Notes: generated from the letters alone by a model not told the origin. A DNA stretch of 64,000 nucleotides from Marinicrinis sediminis (GCF_042685085.1 NZ_JBHUMM010000043.1:620001-684000), one strand, 5' to 3'. Positions 45,408 to 53,932 are shown, numbered from the stretch's first letter. Made by a program: numbers and translations.

Positions 45408-45809
45408 ATGAGACCACCATTGGTACCTATGCACGATTGGAACCAATTGATACATGAAGACAACTTGGCCCAGATCATTGATTTGCGTGAAGCCATGGAT
45501 GTCCAGCAGAACCCGCTTCCGTTCAAGACGACTCATATTTATAAAGGAAGACTTCGGCATGTATGGAAGAAAGACGTGGTGTCTGATCGTCAAACGATCT
45601 TGATTCTGACCGGTACGTCCATGCATGTGCTGAAAAAGGCAGCAAACTTTCTACACAAACAAGGCTATACCCACATATATGTCACCATGATCTGCCGCAA
45701 TGGACAAGACCGCACGGAACAATGGGAACGCGGACTTTGGCAGAGATGGAAGCCGTTTTTCAAGCTGCAGCGTCCTTGTGTGTGTCAGCAGGACGGTTCG
45801 TTAAGTTAA
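45408..45809 (+). CDS. Rhodanese-like protein lacking the active-site cysteine
   Basis: 133 residues. The rhodanese fold is suggested by AQIIDLREAMD, ILILTGTSMHVLKKAANFL and GYTHIYV, but the loop that usually starts with the catalytic Cys has Thr-Gly (ILILTGTS). A CVCQQ pair near the C-terminus is the only other place for a sulfur-carrying thiol, besides one Cys in MICRNG. First gene after the CstR-like operator and followed by cstR. May act as a sulfur-binding or regulatory partner; not as a classic sulfurtransferase. Confidence 0.65.
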   Translation: MRPPLVPMHDWNQLIHEDNLAQIIDLREAMDVQQNPLPFKTTHIYKGRLRHVWKKDVVSDRQTILILTGTSMHVLKKAANFLHKQGYTHIYVTMICRNGQDRTEQWERGLWQRWKPFFKLQRPCVCQQDGSLS

Positions 45810-45881
45810 GATAAATGACGTAAGATAAGTGACGTGAAGGAAAGTAGAGTGAAAATGAGATCCAACGAGAGAGGAGGACCG

Positions 45882-46145
45882 ATGATGAAGTATGATGATG
45901 ATGTAAAAAGAAGACTGAAACGGGTGGAAGGTCAGATTCGCGGTGTGCTCAAGATGATGGATGAGGACAAGAACTGCAAGGATGTGGTCAGTCAGTTGTC
46001 CGCAGTTCGAAGTGCAGCGGATAAAGCCATTGCTTATATCGTGGCCACCAATCTCGAAAAATGCATTTTGGAAGAGCAGGAATCTGGACAAGATACCGGA
46101 AAGCTCGTACAGGAAGCTGTGCAGCTTCTGATGAAGAGCAGATAA
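45882..46145 (+). CDS. cstR: CstR-type persulfide-sensing repressor (CsoR family)
   Basis: 87 residues starting MMKYDDDVKRRLKRVEGQ after GAGGAGG. CsoR/RcnR-family four-helix DNA-binding fold. The copper-sensor triad Cys-His-Cys is changed: the first Cys is kept (NCKDVV) and the last (NLEKC) too, but the His is Asn, which is the CstR pattern of persulfide sensors. Probably represses its own operon and the sulfur cluster at the right end, whose operators look alike. Equivalent to B. subtilis YrkD. Confidence 0.82.
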   Translation: MMKYDDDVKRRLKRVEGQIRGVLKMMDEDKNCKDVVSQLSAVRSAADKAIAYIVATNLEKCILEEQESGQDTGKLVQEAVQLLMKSR

Positions 46146-46231
46146 GACAGAGCGTGTTTTTAAACTTGAGTGATGCTTGAGTGATGAATTTGAAATGAAT
46201 AGAAATAGATGGAAATAGGTAGGAATAGATG

Positions 46232-46278
46232 AAAAGCTCTCGCGATCCCGGAAGGGAAACGGAGAGCTTTTGTTTGTG
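46232..46278 (+). terminator. Terminator after cstR
   Basis: AAAAGCTCTC / GAGAGCTTTT stem around a 20-base loop, followed by TGTTTGTG. Confidence 0.75.
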
Positions 46279-46379
46279 TTATCTCGCTTATTATCTCGTT
46301 TAGTTTGTGTGACCGTTTGTGTCACGGAGATGAAAAGGTGAGAATAGTGGGTGTGATGGCACCTCAGATAACTACTAGA

Positions 46380-46673
46380 CTAGGCTTCTTCTCTGCGAAG
46401 CTGTTTGTCCAGTACGAAGGTGCCGAAAGGGATAAGGGATGAGACGAATGCCCAAAAACCTCTGAAGATCGACCAGCGATGGACGAACATCACGTGCAGG
46501 ATCGCGAGGCAGAACAACACAAACAGCAGTCCGTGCAGTGCGCCTGAGATGGAAACGGCAACTGGAAATCCTGCGAAATATTTCAGGGGCATGGCGATGA
46601 AGAGCAGGACAAGATAGGAAATCCCTTCAAGCAGTCCGATCAGTCGCAGCCGACCAATAGGTGTATTTTTCAT
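46380..46673 (-). CDS. DUF3817-type small membrane protein
   Basis: About 97 residues with three helices. The pattern RLIGLLEGISYLVLLFIAMPLKY, then a central HGLLFVLFCLA, then the C-terminal FGTFVLDKQLRRE is typical of DUF3817. Start is the ATG giving MKNTPIG; an ATG four codons earlier sits directly on the ribosome site. Function unknown. Confidence 0.8.
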   Translation of the reverse strand: MKNTPIGRLRLIGLLEGISYLVLLFIAMPLKYFAGFPVAVSISGALHGLLFVLFCLAILHVMFVHRWSIFRGFWAFVSSLIPFGTFVLDKQLRREEA

Positions 46674-46990
46674 ATAAAGATTCATCCTTTCTATTCGGAA
46701 ACATTTTTTATTTATTTAATTCATGGATGGCATCCGCTTATGTTTTACCTTTAATTATGGATGGCTTACGCATCCGCTTTTGCCTTTCACTCGTGCTTCA
46801 ACGGTCGGGTGTAATTTTGCCATATGGAATGGGATGCATGATATCAATAGGTCTTATGTTTATTGTAGCGCTTGACACAAGGGCAGCACAAGCAGGTGGC
46901 TTTAACGATATTGTGAACGTTCTGGTTGACGAAAGGGCATTTGTTCTGTAGCATGGGAGGAATGAAATCATCGAAGGAGCGGTCATCAGG
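46674..46990. other. Intergenic region with a promoter for the DMT transporter gene
   Basis: About 300 bases without a credible gene. An imperfect direct repeat around ATGGATGGC...CATCCGCTT (46722-46775) is present. TTGACG and TAGCAT, 17 bases apart (46926-46954), form a likely promoter for the downstream gene. Confidence 0.5.
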
Positions 46991-47854
46991 ATGTGGATGT
47001 TTTTTGCCTTATGTGCGGCAGGGTGCTTCGGACTTAGAGGAGCGCTGTATCACTGGACGTCGCAGCAGCCCATGAATCGAAATTTAATGCTGTTTGGCGT
47101 TTTTGTGACTGGCGCACTAGTTAGTACGGTGCTGGTCTTGTTATCGGGTCAGCAATTCAGCTATGCGGCCATGATCGGGATGTTTATGGGTATGTTTTCG
47201 TTTGCCGCGAATGCGAGTATGTACAGGGGGTTTGCAGTCGGGAAAGCTTCTGTCATTGCGATTTTTACCAGTTTGCCACCCGTTGTGGTCGTATCGCTCG
47301 CCTATGTCATCTGGCACGAATCGTTGACGTTATGGCAATTGTGTGCGTTTATCGTCATTTTAACCGGCGTCCTGCTGATCCGCTATTCAGGGGATTGGGC
47401 AGCGAAAGGGATCGGATGGGGCATTTTAACGATGCTGTTTTTCGGTTTTAATGATTTGACCAGCAAGCAAAGTACGATATTAGAGGCAGATTTGTATCCT
47501 ACTTTATTCTATATGTTTACGATGGGTAGTCTGTTGTTCGGTCTGTCCTGGCTAGTGGAGAAGAAGCGTTCTGCACACCATCCGCCAGTGGCTGACGGGG
47601 AACGAAGCTGGAAGCCGTCTCCGACCTTCTTGTGGGGTATGCTGGTGGGAACGACGAATATTTCAGGCATGATCTTTATTATGCAAGCCTTTCAAGTGGG
47701 CATTACCGGTCTCGTCTCTGCGGTTGTTTCGCTGAATGTCTTGCTTATTCTAGTCTATACGAGACTGTATACGAAGGAACGGTTTACGTTATCGGAGATA
47801 ACCGGCATTCTGTTTTGCCTGAGCGGTGTCTTCTTGCTGCGAACGTTATCCTAG
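46991..47854 (+). CDS. DMT-superfamily (EamA-like) transporter
   Basis: 287 residues, ten helices in two EamA halves (MWMFFALCAAGCFGLRG at the N-terminus; AAKGIGWGILTMLFFGFND at the middle). AAGGAG lies about 11 bases before the ATG. Substrate not determined; such carriers move amino acids or nucleotide sugars. Followed by tandem repeats. Confidence 0.82.
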   Translation: MWMFFALCAAGCFGLRGALYHWTSQQPMNRNLMLFGVFVTGALVSTVLVLLSGQQFSYAAMIGMFMGMFSFAANASMYRGFAVGKASVIAIFTSLPPVVVVSLAYVIWHESLTLWQLCAFIVILTGVLLIRYSGDWAAKGIGWGILTMLFFGFNDLTSKQSTILEADLYPTLFYMFTMGSLLFGLSWLVEKKRSAHHPPVADGERSWKPSPTFLWGMLVGTTNISGMIFIMQAFQVGITGLVSAVVSLNVLLILVYTRLYTKERFTLSEITGILFCLSGVFLLRTLS

Positions 47855-47857
47855 CAT

Positions 47858-47930
47858 CACTTGTTTTCACTTGTTTTCACTTGTTTTCACTTGTTTTCAC
47901 ATGTATTCTCTTGTTCTCATTTGTTTCTAT
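47858..47930. repeat. Tandem 10-bp repeat
   Basis: Four exact copies of TTGTTTTCAC (47861-47900), then three or four degenerate copies. It begins right after the stop codon of the transporter gene. Confidence 0.8.
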
Positions 47931-48062
47931 CTATTTTTATACGATATCCGCATAAACGCTTCGAACAGGACAGAAGCCTCCTTATTCAACGCTCGGTTGA
48001 AGGGAGGCTTCTTGGCATTTAGCCAGCAGGCACGGGAGGGAGGGTGCCTGAAGATGAATGTC

Positions 48063-48398
48063 CTAGAGGAAGAAAAATCCGAATGGAAAAGCAACAATGG
48101 CTGCAATGGCAGCCAAGGACAAGGCGACAGCCGCAAAGCCAAAACCGTAGCCATAACCATACGGATAATAAGAGACTTTCGCTTTTTTCTTCAGATTGCT
48201 TTTTAATTTGGCCTGAGCCGCGTAAACGTTGGTGGGCAAGTTGCCTGGACCATCGAAGGCCTGATCCAAGTGGAGCTGACCGCCTTCACATCTATTGACA
48301 TGACCAAATACATACGTGCCATCGGTCCGAATGCAACAGACTGGAGACCCGATATACGGGCGCAGTCCTGCCTCTGAAATCGAGTGAATCGGCTGCAT
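48063..48398 (-). CDS. Hypothetical protein with C-terminal Tyr/Gly-rich membrane segment
   Basis: 111 residues, ATG after GGAGGTG. The N-terminal 65 residues form a small beta-like domain with CCIRTDGTYVFGHVNRC; then a basic stretch (LKKKAKV), a YYPYGYGYGFG turn and one or two helices. Reminiscent of spore-surface or coat-like proteins by composition only. It lies close to cotJ. Confidence 0.55.
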   Translation of the reverse strand: MQPIHSISEAGLRPYIGSPVCCIRTDGTYVFGHVNRCEGGQLHLDQAFDGPGNLPTNVYAAQAKLKSNLKKKAKVSYYPYGYGYGFGFAAVALSLAAIAAIVAFPFGFFFL

Positions 48399-48605
48399 GC
48401 TGACAACACCTCCTCGTCGAATATAAGAACATCCTGATGCTCTCTTGTTCAACATATGCAGGCGTCACAGCATTTGCATAGATGATTGCAGACGAGACAC
48501 ATAAATTAAGCCAAACACACAGAAGGGTCATGGTCATATGCCACGGCCTGACGTATGCGTATGTATGCAAACGACGAATCCCTCTAGTCCGTGGAATTCT
48601 CTTAC

Positions 48606-49175
48606 TCAGAAGATTTTTTTGCTGGACTGGTCTTCCTTGATCATTTCGACCGCTTCACGGAATCGCTGAGAATGGACAATTTCTCTTTCTCGCAGGAAGG
48701 TCAGGCTATCCTTCAGGTCCACATCGTCGGTCATGTTGATGAGCCACTGGTAGGTGGCTCTTGCTTTTTCCTCTGCGGCAATATCTTCGTACAAGTCAGC
48801 AATCGGATCGCCTTTGGCCTGGAAATAAGTAGCGGTAAAAGGGACACCCGCCGAACTGTTCGGGTAGAGCGCCTTGCCATGTGCAGCATAGTGGGCGCCA
48901 AGTCCAGCCTGTTCGAGCTGCTCCGGTGTGGCATCCTTCGTCAGCTTGTAAACCATCGTCGCAATCATTTCCAGGTGCGCGAATTCCTCGGTTCCGATAT
49001 CGTTGACGATCCCAATCACTTTGTCCGGCAAAGTATACCGCTGATTCAAATAACGGAGTGCGGCTGCCAGTTCACCATCCGCGCCGCCATGCTGCTCGAT
49101 CAGATACTTGGCCATGTGCGGATCGCATTTGTTGACGCGAACAGGGTATTGCAGTTTTTTCTCATAGATCCACAA
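48606..49175 (-). CDS. cotJC: Spore coat protein CotJC (manganese catalase family)
   Basis: 189 residues, TTG start with AAGGAGG eight bases upstream. Begins with MWIYEKKLQYPVRV, and GTEEFAHLEMIATM, with the metal-binding E-x-x-H, is visible; it also has YFQAKGDPIADLYEDIAAEEKAR. Belongs to the manganese catalase family and is deposited on the spore. Third gene of cotJABC. Confidence 0.93.
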   Translation of the reverse strand: MWIYEKKLQYPVRVNKCDPHMAKYLIEQHGGADGELAAALRYLNQRYTLPDKVIGIVNDIGTEEFAHLEMIATMVYKLTKDATPEQLEQAGLGAHYAAHGKALYPNSSAGVPFTATYFQAKGDPIADLYEDIAAEEKARATYQWLINMTDDVDLKDSLTFLREREIVHSQRFREAVEMIKEDQSSKKIF

Positions 49176-49214
49176 GATGCAAACCTCCTTGTCAAGTTGA
49201 TGATCCCGGGCCCG

Positions 49215-49496
49215 CTATACCTGCCAGGGCCAAGGTGCTTCCTTCCACACCCATGGATAAGGGGAATAGCTGCAACCGAAATGGTACAAGGGACCGAATG
49301 TTTGCTGGAACTGCGCTTTTAAGTTCATGCTTTGCTGAACGAATTGGTTATACTGGGCGATGGCGTCCCGATCATCAGGATGCGTATCGAGGTAGAGGTT
49401 TAGATCAACCAGTACAAAATCGACCTCCTGGATTTTCTTCATCCACTCGTCGTACTTCAACTGTTTTTCCTTGGTCCAGGATTCATACGGATTCAT
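49215..49496 (-). CDS. cotJB: Spore coat protein CotJB
   Basis: 93 residues starting MNPYESW; GGGAGG nine bases upstream favours this ATG over one two codons earlier. The family pattern HPDDRDAIAQYNQF and GPLYHFGCSYSPYPW is clear. Overlaps cotJA by about 14 bases. Confidence 0.9.
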   Translation of the reverse strand: MNPYESWTKEKQLKYDEWMKKIQEVDFVLVDLNLYLDTHPDDRDAIAQYNQFVQQSMNLKAQFQQTFGPLYHFGCSYSPYPWVWKEAPWPWQV

Positions 49497-49734
49497 CTTC
49501 ATTCGCCTCCCTTTTCATTTCGGGATAGGCCTGATAAGGGTTGGTATATGGGGCGTAGAGCGCTTTCCAGAGCGTCCCTTTTCGAAGTGCATCCCGGGGC
49601 GTGTATTGGGCGAGACGGGGAGGCTGAAATCCCAAATACAGCTGAGGCGGCGTCTCGTATGTGACATAGGGCAACGGTTTGCAAGGGTCCAGCGGGCTGC
49701 TGAAGGGAACGTATTTTTTGCGATACGTGTTCAT
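49483..49734 (-). CDS. cotJA: Spore coat associated protein CotJA
   Basis: 83 residues from the ATG with AAAGGAGACTGG upstream; Pro- and Tyr-rich (PLPYVTYETPPQLYLGFQPP), as in CotJA. The first gene of the operon. Upstream, TTATTC and CATATATA 14 bases apart resemble a mother-cell sigma-E promoter. Confidence 0.85.
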   Translation of the reverse strand: MNTYRKKYVPFSSPLDPCKPLPYVTYETPPQLYLGFQPPRLAQYTPRDALRKGTLWKALYAPYTNPYQAYPEMKREANEDESV

Positions 49735-49965
49735 GAAACCAGTCTCCTTTTCTGTAGAATCAGGATGATGCGCTAACTTCATATATATGCCACCGGTTTG
49801 TTGAATAAGCCATGATTTTACGTTCGTATGAGAAAGGGTGGCAGGAAAGGACAGGGTTTTTGCCGAAAGATGGTATATGGAAATGATGCAGGTGGCTTCA
49901 CCGAAATTGTAATGGACATTGGGTCCTCACAGGGTGCGGCAGAAGCAGGAAGGGAGAGAAGAAGG

Positions 49966-50658
49966 ATGACTGTATACCAGAGACGTGTGAAGCAAGCCAT
50001 TGGCACACAAGCCTGGCAAACGCCAAGACCGAATTCAACTTCCAGATTGAAGAGTACCTCGATGATGCAGTTGATGCAGCTGCAGAAGAAGGTGGGAAAT
50101 CAGCAATTGAAACGATGGATAGAAGATCGGCCTGATCCCAAGGGACTCACATCGCCAATTCAAAGGATGCTCATTCCGTATACGAGAAAGGACCTCGGGT
50201 TCGAGGATACGGGCAAGGAGTTTCTAAAGGAAACCGTTGCGATGGTCAAGTACGCCCGACCAGGCATCTCTGGCTCGGCTAAAATGATCGCAGATTCATT
50301 TGGGGATGGAGATAAAGAGGGCAGTTATAAGCATTATGTGCCGCATCATGCCATATTCGAAAAGCTGATGCCGAACATTCAATTTAAAACACGTGAGCAA
50401 ATTATCGTGTATCTGACGGGTGTGATGAATAAACTGAAAATTAAACCCAGTCCGTTGAAGCCGACGGAGATTCGTGCGGCCTTTGATGCCTGGGTGGAAC
50501 ATGCGGTGGAGTCGATATGTGATTATGGCGGGAATTTGTATCGATGGTCAACGTCGAGTGGAGACGGCAACGGGACGAAGGTGGATGCCCCGACAGGCAA
50601 TCCGAAGCTGCTGAATCGGCTGGAAACACATAAAAAGCTGCTTTACGGCGCCCTGTAA
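49966..50658 (+). CDS. Candidate eCIS cargo/effector with GNxxxxR motif
   Basis: 230 residues from the ATG giving MTVYQRRVKQ; longer frames to 276 residues lack a ribosome site. Residues about 30-70 show MQLMQLQKKVGNQQLKRW followed by PIQRM. This L-Q-x-x-x-G-N-x-x-x-x-R plus x-Q-R pattern recurs at the N-terminus of eCIS-associated proteins (next to DUF4157 and toxin domains). The C-terminal 100 residues (KHYVPHHAIFEKLM, with adjacent His, and DAWVEHAVESICDYGG) fit no domain I can name, and the His pair could be part of a nuclease or protease site. It is divergent from cotJ and overlaps the following membrane gene by one base. Delivery by the machine at the left end of the window is inference. 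Confidence 0.6.
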   Translation: MTVYQRRVKQAIGTQAWQTPRPNSTSRLKSTSMMQLMQLQKKVGNQQLKRWIEDRPDPKGLTSPIQRMLIPYTRKDLGFEDTGKEFLKETVAMVKYARPGISGSAKMIADSFGDGDKEGSYKHYVPHHAIFEKLMPNIQFKTREQIIVYLTGVMNKLKIKPSPLKPTEIRAAFDAWVEHAVESICDYGGNLYRWSTSSGDGNGTKVDAPTGNPKLLNRLETHKKLLYGAL

Positions 50659-50927
50659 TGAAGCCGCCGAAACGCCGCCGTAAAGGATATGTGCTGAGTG
50701 TAACCCTGCTGATGGGGATGATTTCAGTCTTCTGGTTGCTGACTTCTGCTTATTGGCATACGGCCTCCAATGAATCAGACCCATTGAACGAATATGGGCA
50801 GTTGGATCGGTTGCATGAAACGGTGCAGGTGTCGTTTACGATTGATTTGCTGGAAATTGCGATGTATGGTGTAGCGGCTGGCATGATCGTATATCTGTTC
50901 TTACAATGGCGGAGAAGAAAAGGGTAG
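50658..50927 (+). CDS. Small two-helix membrane protein, overlaps the candidate effector gene
   Basis: 89 residues: basic N-terminus (KPPKRRRKGY), helix, a 30-residue extracytoplasmic loop rich in acidic residues, second helix and RRRKG tail. ATG shared with the stop (TAATG). The tight coupling suggests a partner of the cargo-like gene, such as immunity or anchoring; no sequence family recognised. Confidence 0.65.
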   Translation: MKPPKRRRKGYVLSVTLLMGMISVFWLLTSAYWHTASNESDPLNEYGQLDRLHETVQVSFTIDLLEIAMYGVAAGMIVYLFLQWRRRKG

Positions 50928-51041
50928 TGGATGGAGAGGGAGCTTGCGAAGTAAAGGAAGCAGGGCATGCAGATCCAGAACTGGCGATTCAGGTGAATCA
51001 GGTAGTAGCTGTCTGGACCTCTTGCCTGCATGAGCGGTTCA

Positions 51042-51227
51042 TCAATCGGCAATGCCGGATTTCTCGATCGCGTGATCCCAGCTAGGATAATAGTACAGTG
51101 CATTTTTCATGAGATCCGGGTAATTTTTCTTTACTGTTTTTTTGTTCAATGCTTCCCCGGAGTTGTGAAGCTGTGAAATCTGGCTGAGGACTTCCTCTGA
51201 ACTCATATTGGTTTCCAAGACCTTCAC
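51042..51227 (-). CDS. Small protein with one homing-endonuclease-associated repeat
   Basis: About 61 residues: EVLSQISQLHNSGEALNKK followed by YPDLMKNALYYYPSW and DHAIEKSGI, matching the HNH-repeat family (PF18780) that usually occurs in several copies. Here there is only one. GTG start is uncertain because the ribosome site AAAGGA is very close. Confidence 0.55.
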   Translation of the reverse strand: MKVLETNMSSEEVLSQISQLHNSGEALNKKTVKKNYPDLMKNALYYYPSWDHAIEKSGIAD

Positions 51228-51380
51228 ATCCTTTCCTTCAGATATATTCAGGTTTCCCTAAATGTACCATTCTATTCATGTCTGCTCTCTCTCTGCATGT
51301 CCAGCTTGCATACGGAGCTAAACATTTGCACAACCTACCAGATAGCGGTTTAAGCATGTAATCTGAAAGGAGAGACAGGT

Positions 51381-51557
51381 ATGACAACATCACGTGGACA
51401 TCAAGGAGCACATGGCACCGGTCAGATTGAAAAGCAACTGGAAAATCAGACGGAGGCTGCGGTGCAAATAAAGGGCAAGAATAAAACGGATGAAGACATT
51501 CTGGCCGCAGTGAATCAGGACCCACATACAGAGCTGGATGAGATTGTCGATCCGTAA
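51381..51557 (+). CDS. Small hydrophilic protein
   Basis: 58 residues beginning MTTSRGHQGAHGTG, preceded by GAAAGGAGAGACAGG. Acidic and Gln-rich with DEDILAAVNQDPH. No known family; the ribosome site and composition support translation. It precedes the triple hairpin repeat. Confidence 0.6.
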   Translation: MTTSRGHQGAHGTGQIEKQLENQTEAAVQIKGKNKTDEDILAAVNQDPHTELDEIVDP

Positions 51558-51603
51558 TGTTGGCAACAGACAGATCAGTCAGGTTAAATAGCGGGATCAT
51601 TCG

Positions 51604-51740
51604 GGACACCTGTGAAGGGTGTCCTGTTGTTTAGCTATAAATCTGGGTGGACACTTGAGAGGTGTCCTACTGTTTAGCCATAAATCTGGGTGGACACTTG
51701 GGAGGTGTCCTACTGTTTAGCCATAAATCTGGGGGGACAC
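51604..51740. repeat. 43-bp tandem repeat with a hairpin in each unit
   Basis: Three units plus a partial fourth. Each contains GGACAC, a short spacer and GTGTCC (an inverted repeat), followed by TGTTTAGCYATAAATCTGGG. Intervals of the GGACAC starts are 45, 43 and 43 bases. The first hairpin (GGACACC / GGTGTCC) probably ends transcription of the small gene to its left. Confidence 0.85.
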
Positions 51741-51843
51741 TCTATCATACGCATAGACGAGATATTGTGAAAGAAGCATATGACCGTGATTTAAGGTAGA
51801 ATAGAGTAGAATCTATTGAGAAAATGAAAGAGGAGTGGACGAG

Positions 51844-52587
51844 ATGAAAGCGATCATCACAGGGATGAACGGGGCCGTGGCGCCTTATGTATATGAAGCA
51901 TTGCAAAAACAAGGGCTTGAATTGGTCATTTGGGATCGCACACGGATTCCAACGGATGATGAAGCAGCGATTCGTCAGTTTATAGCAGAAACAAAACCGG
52001 ATTTGTTTTTTCAAATTGCAACGGGCCCTGTTGAATGGCTGTCGCATATCGTAAAGGTGACGGAGGAACTGGGGATCAAGCTGATCTTTACTAGTACCGT
52101 GTCGGTTTTCTCCGAGCAGGGAACAGGCCCCTATACGATAGAGAGCCAACCTGATGCGGAAGAAGATTATGGCCGCTACAAGCGCGAATGTGAGCAGATC
52201 ATCCTGAACCATCATTCCAATGCCGTGATTTTGCGTCTGGGATGGCAGATCGGATCGAAGCCGGGTGCAAATCATATGTTTGATTTTCTCGTTCGTTCGC
52301 ATGAAGAAAAAGGGTTTATTGAAGCGAGTTCCAAGTGGTATCCGTCAACCAGCTTTCTGGAAGACACGGCCAAGGTGGTCGGCCAGGATGCGTTGCAATA
52401 CGAACCTGGTATCTATTTGGTCAATGCTAATCCATCGTTCTCTTTTTACGAGATTGTTGTTCGCCTGAAAGACTTGCATGAGATGGACTGGCAGGTGAAA
52501 GAGATCACTTCGTTTGTGAGGGATGACCGGATGTTTGATGACCGTGTGCAGATCCCAGCCCTTTTCACACGATCGTCCGTTTCCTAA
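51844..52587 (+). CDS. NAD(P)-dependent RmlD-like sugar nucleotide reductase/epimerase family
   Basis: 247 residues. The N-terminus MKAIITGMNGAVAPYVYEAL holds a glycine-rich nucleotide motif, and ASSKWYPSTSFLEDTAK resembles the RmlD substrate region; a catalytic Tyr-x3-Lys is present in YGRYKRE. AGAGGAG before the ATG. Close to dTDP-4-dehydrorhamnose reductase but shorter; exact reaction unknown. Followed by DUF817 in what may be one transcription unit. Confidence 0.75.
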   Translation: MKAIITGMNGAVAPYVYEALQKQGLELVIWDRTRIPTDDEAAIRQFIAETKPDLFFQIATGPVEWLSHIVKVTEELGIKLIFTSTVSVFSEQGTGPYTIESQPDAEEDYGRYKRECEQIILNHHSNAVILRLGWQIGSKPGANHMFDFLVRSHEEKGFIEASSKWYPSTSFLEDTAKVVGQDALQYEPGIYLVNANPSFSFYEIVVRLKDLHEMDWQVKEITSFVRDDRMFDDRVQIPALFTRSSVS

Positions 52588-52599
52588 GGAGATCGAGGG

Positions 52600-53403
52600 A
52601 TGAAGCATGCGATGAAACAACTTGTTCGGTTTGGATACCATCAGGCGATGAGCTGTTTGTTTCCGGTCTGTATTTTCTTGTCACTTGCCTTAACGAAAGT
52701 GATCGAGGTTCCATTTATTCATCGGTATGATTTTATTTTAATCTGCTGCCTGCTGATGCAACTATTTATGTTTCTGTCCGGCCTGGAGACGAAGGATGAG
52801 TTAAAGGTCATCACGGTCTTCCATTTGATCGGACTCGGTCTGGAATTGTTCAAGGTTCATATGGGCTCATGGGCTTATCCCGAGGAAGCATGGAGCAAGG
52901 TGGGGGGAGTCCCGCTGTATAGTGGATTTATGTATGCCAGTGTGGCCAGTTACATCTGTCAGTCGTGGAGAAGGCTGGATCTGAAATGGCAGCATTGGCC
53001 TGGCAGCTGGTTGACAGTCATGCTGGGTACGGCCATTTATGTGAACTTTTTTACCCATCATATTTTTTATGATTTGAGATGGTGGATTACAGCCGCTCTG
53101 TGTCTGCTTTTTTATCGGACGTATGTTCATTATCGGGTGGGTCAACACAGGTATCGGATGCATGCGATCGTTTCTTATCTGCTTATTGCTTTCTTTATCT
53201 GGCTCGCAGAGAATATCTCCACCTTTCTTGGCGCATGGAAATATCCGGATCAGGAACTGAGCTGGCGGATGGTTCACTGGGGAAAATACAGCTCGTGGTT
53301 TTTGCTGGTATCAATTAGTGTGATGATCGTTGCTCAGTTGAAAAGGGTGAAACAGGCCAGAGGCGAGCAGAGCTTCGATCATAAATCCAAGGTACTCATG
53401 TAG
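52600..53403 (+). CDS. DUF817 family membrane protein
   Basis: 267 residues and seven or eight helices. SWAYPEEAWSKVGGVPLYSGFMYA and KYSSWFLL are characteristic of DUF817. Ribosome site GGAGATCGAGGG. Function unknown. In this window it follows the RmlD-like gene by 12 bases. Confidence 0.85.
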   Translation: MKHAMKQLVRFGYHQAMSCLFPVCIFLSLALTKVIEVPFIHRYDFILICCLLMQLFMFLSGLETKDELKVITVFHLIGLGLELFKVHMGSWAYPEEAWSKVGGVPLYSGFMYASVASYICQSWRRLDLKWQHWPGSWLTVMLGTAIYVNFFTHHIFYDLRWWITAALCLLFYRTYVHYRVGQHRYRMHAIVSYLLIAFFIWLAENISTFLGAWKYPDQELSWRMVHWGKYSSWFLLVSISVMIVAQLKRVKQARGEQSFDHKSKVLM

Positions 53404-53419
53404 AGGAGGGGGGGAAGGC

Positions 53420-53932
53420 ATGACCATCATTGTGAAACACCTTCCGACAAGGGAGCATTATGTTCTAATCGGAACGGGTTATGGATTGTCACAATCCCAA
53501 ATGCCGAGTGTACTTGGAGGTAGTCTGTTTCCGTATGAAGAAAAGAACGAATATCCATTAGCAGCGGTTTGTGACAGCGAAGGGGTGATGAGCTGGAAGT
53601 TGACCGAGGAGCTGAGGGTTGTTTCGGTCGATCAGGTTTCGCCCAAAGAGGCGCTGCACGCCTTTTTGCACACAACTTCAGAGGCAGCCGCTGATGGAGC
53701 CAAGCAGCGACAATTTGGTGTGCATGCAGCAGCAGGTATGAATGAAGTCATGAGGACGGATGAAACTGGTTTGACAGGTGAAACATTGGGGACAGGAGAA
53801 ACCGTTCAGCTGGAACATTGTCCGGGGTGCCTGACAGCTGTGCAGCCAACTGAACGGGTGTGTCCATCGTGCGAGCTCGTCCTTATTGTAGAAAAATCAG
53901 AGGAAAACATTCACGAATCAAGCGGGATGTAG
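53420..53932 (+). CDS. Hypothetical protein with C-terminal zinc ribbon
   Basis: 170 residues, ribosome site GAGGGGGGGAAGG. The N-terminal half is a small beta-rich domain, the middle is Ala/Glu-rich, and the C-terminus has CPGC...CPSC, which should bind zinc. No known family. Ends 50 bases before the convergent peptidase gene, with CCAGGT-CATGA-ACCTGG between them as a possible weak terminator. Confidence 0.65.
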   Translation: MTIIVKHLPTREHYVLIGTGYGLSQSQMPSVLGGSLFPYEEKNEYPLAAVCDSEGVMSWKLTEELRVVSVDQVSPKEALHAFLHTTSEAAADGAKQRQFGVHAAAGMNEVMRTDETGLTGETLGTGETVQLEHCPGCLTAVQPTERVCPSCELVLIVEKSEENIHESSGM

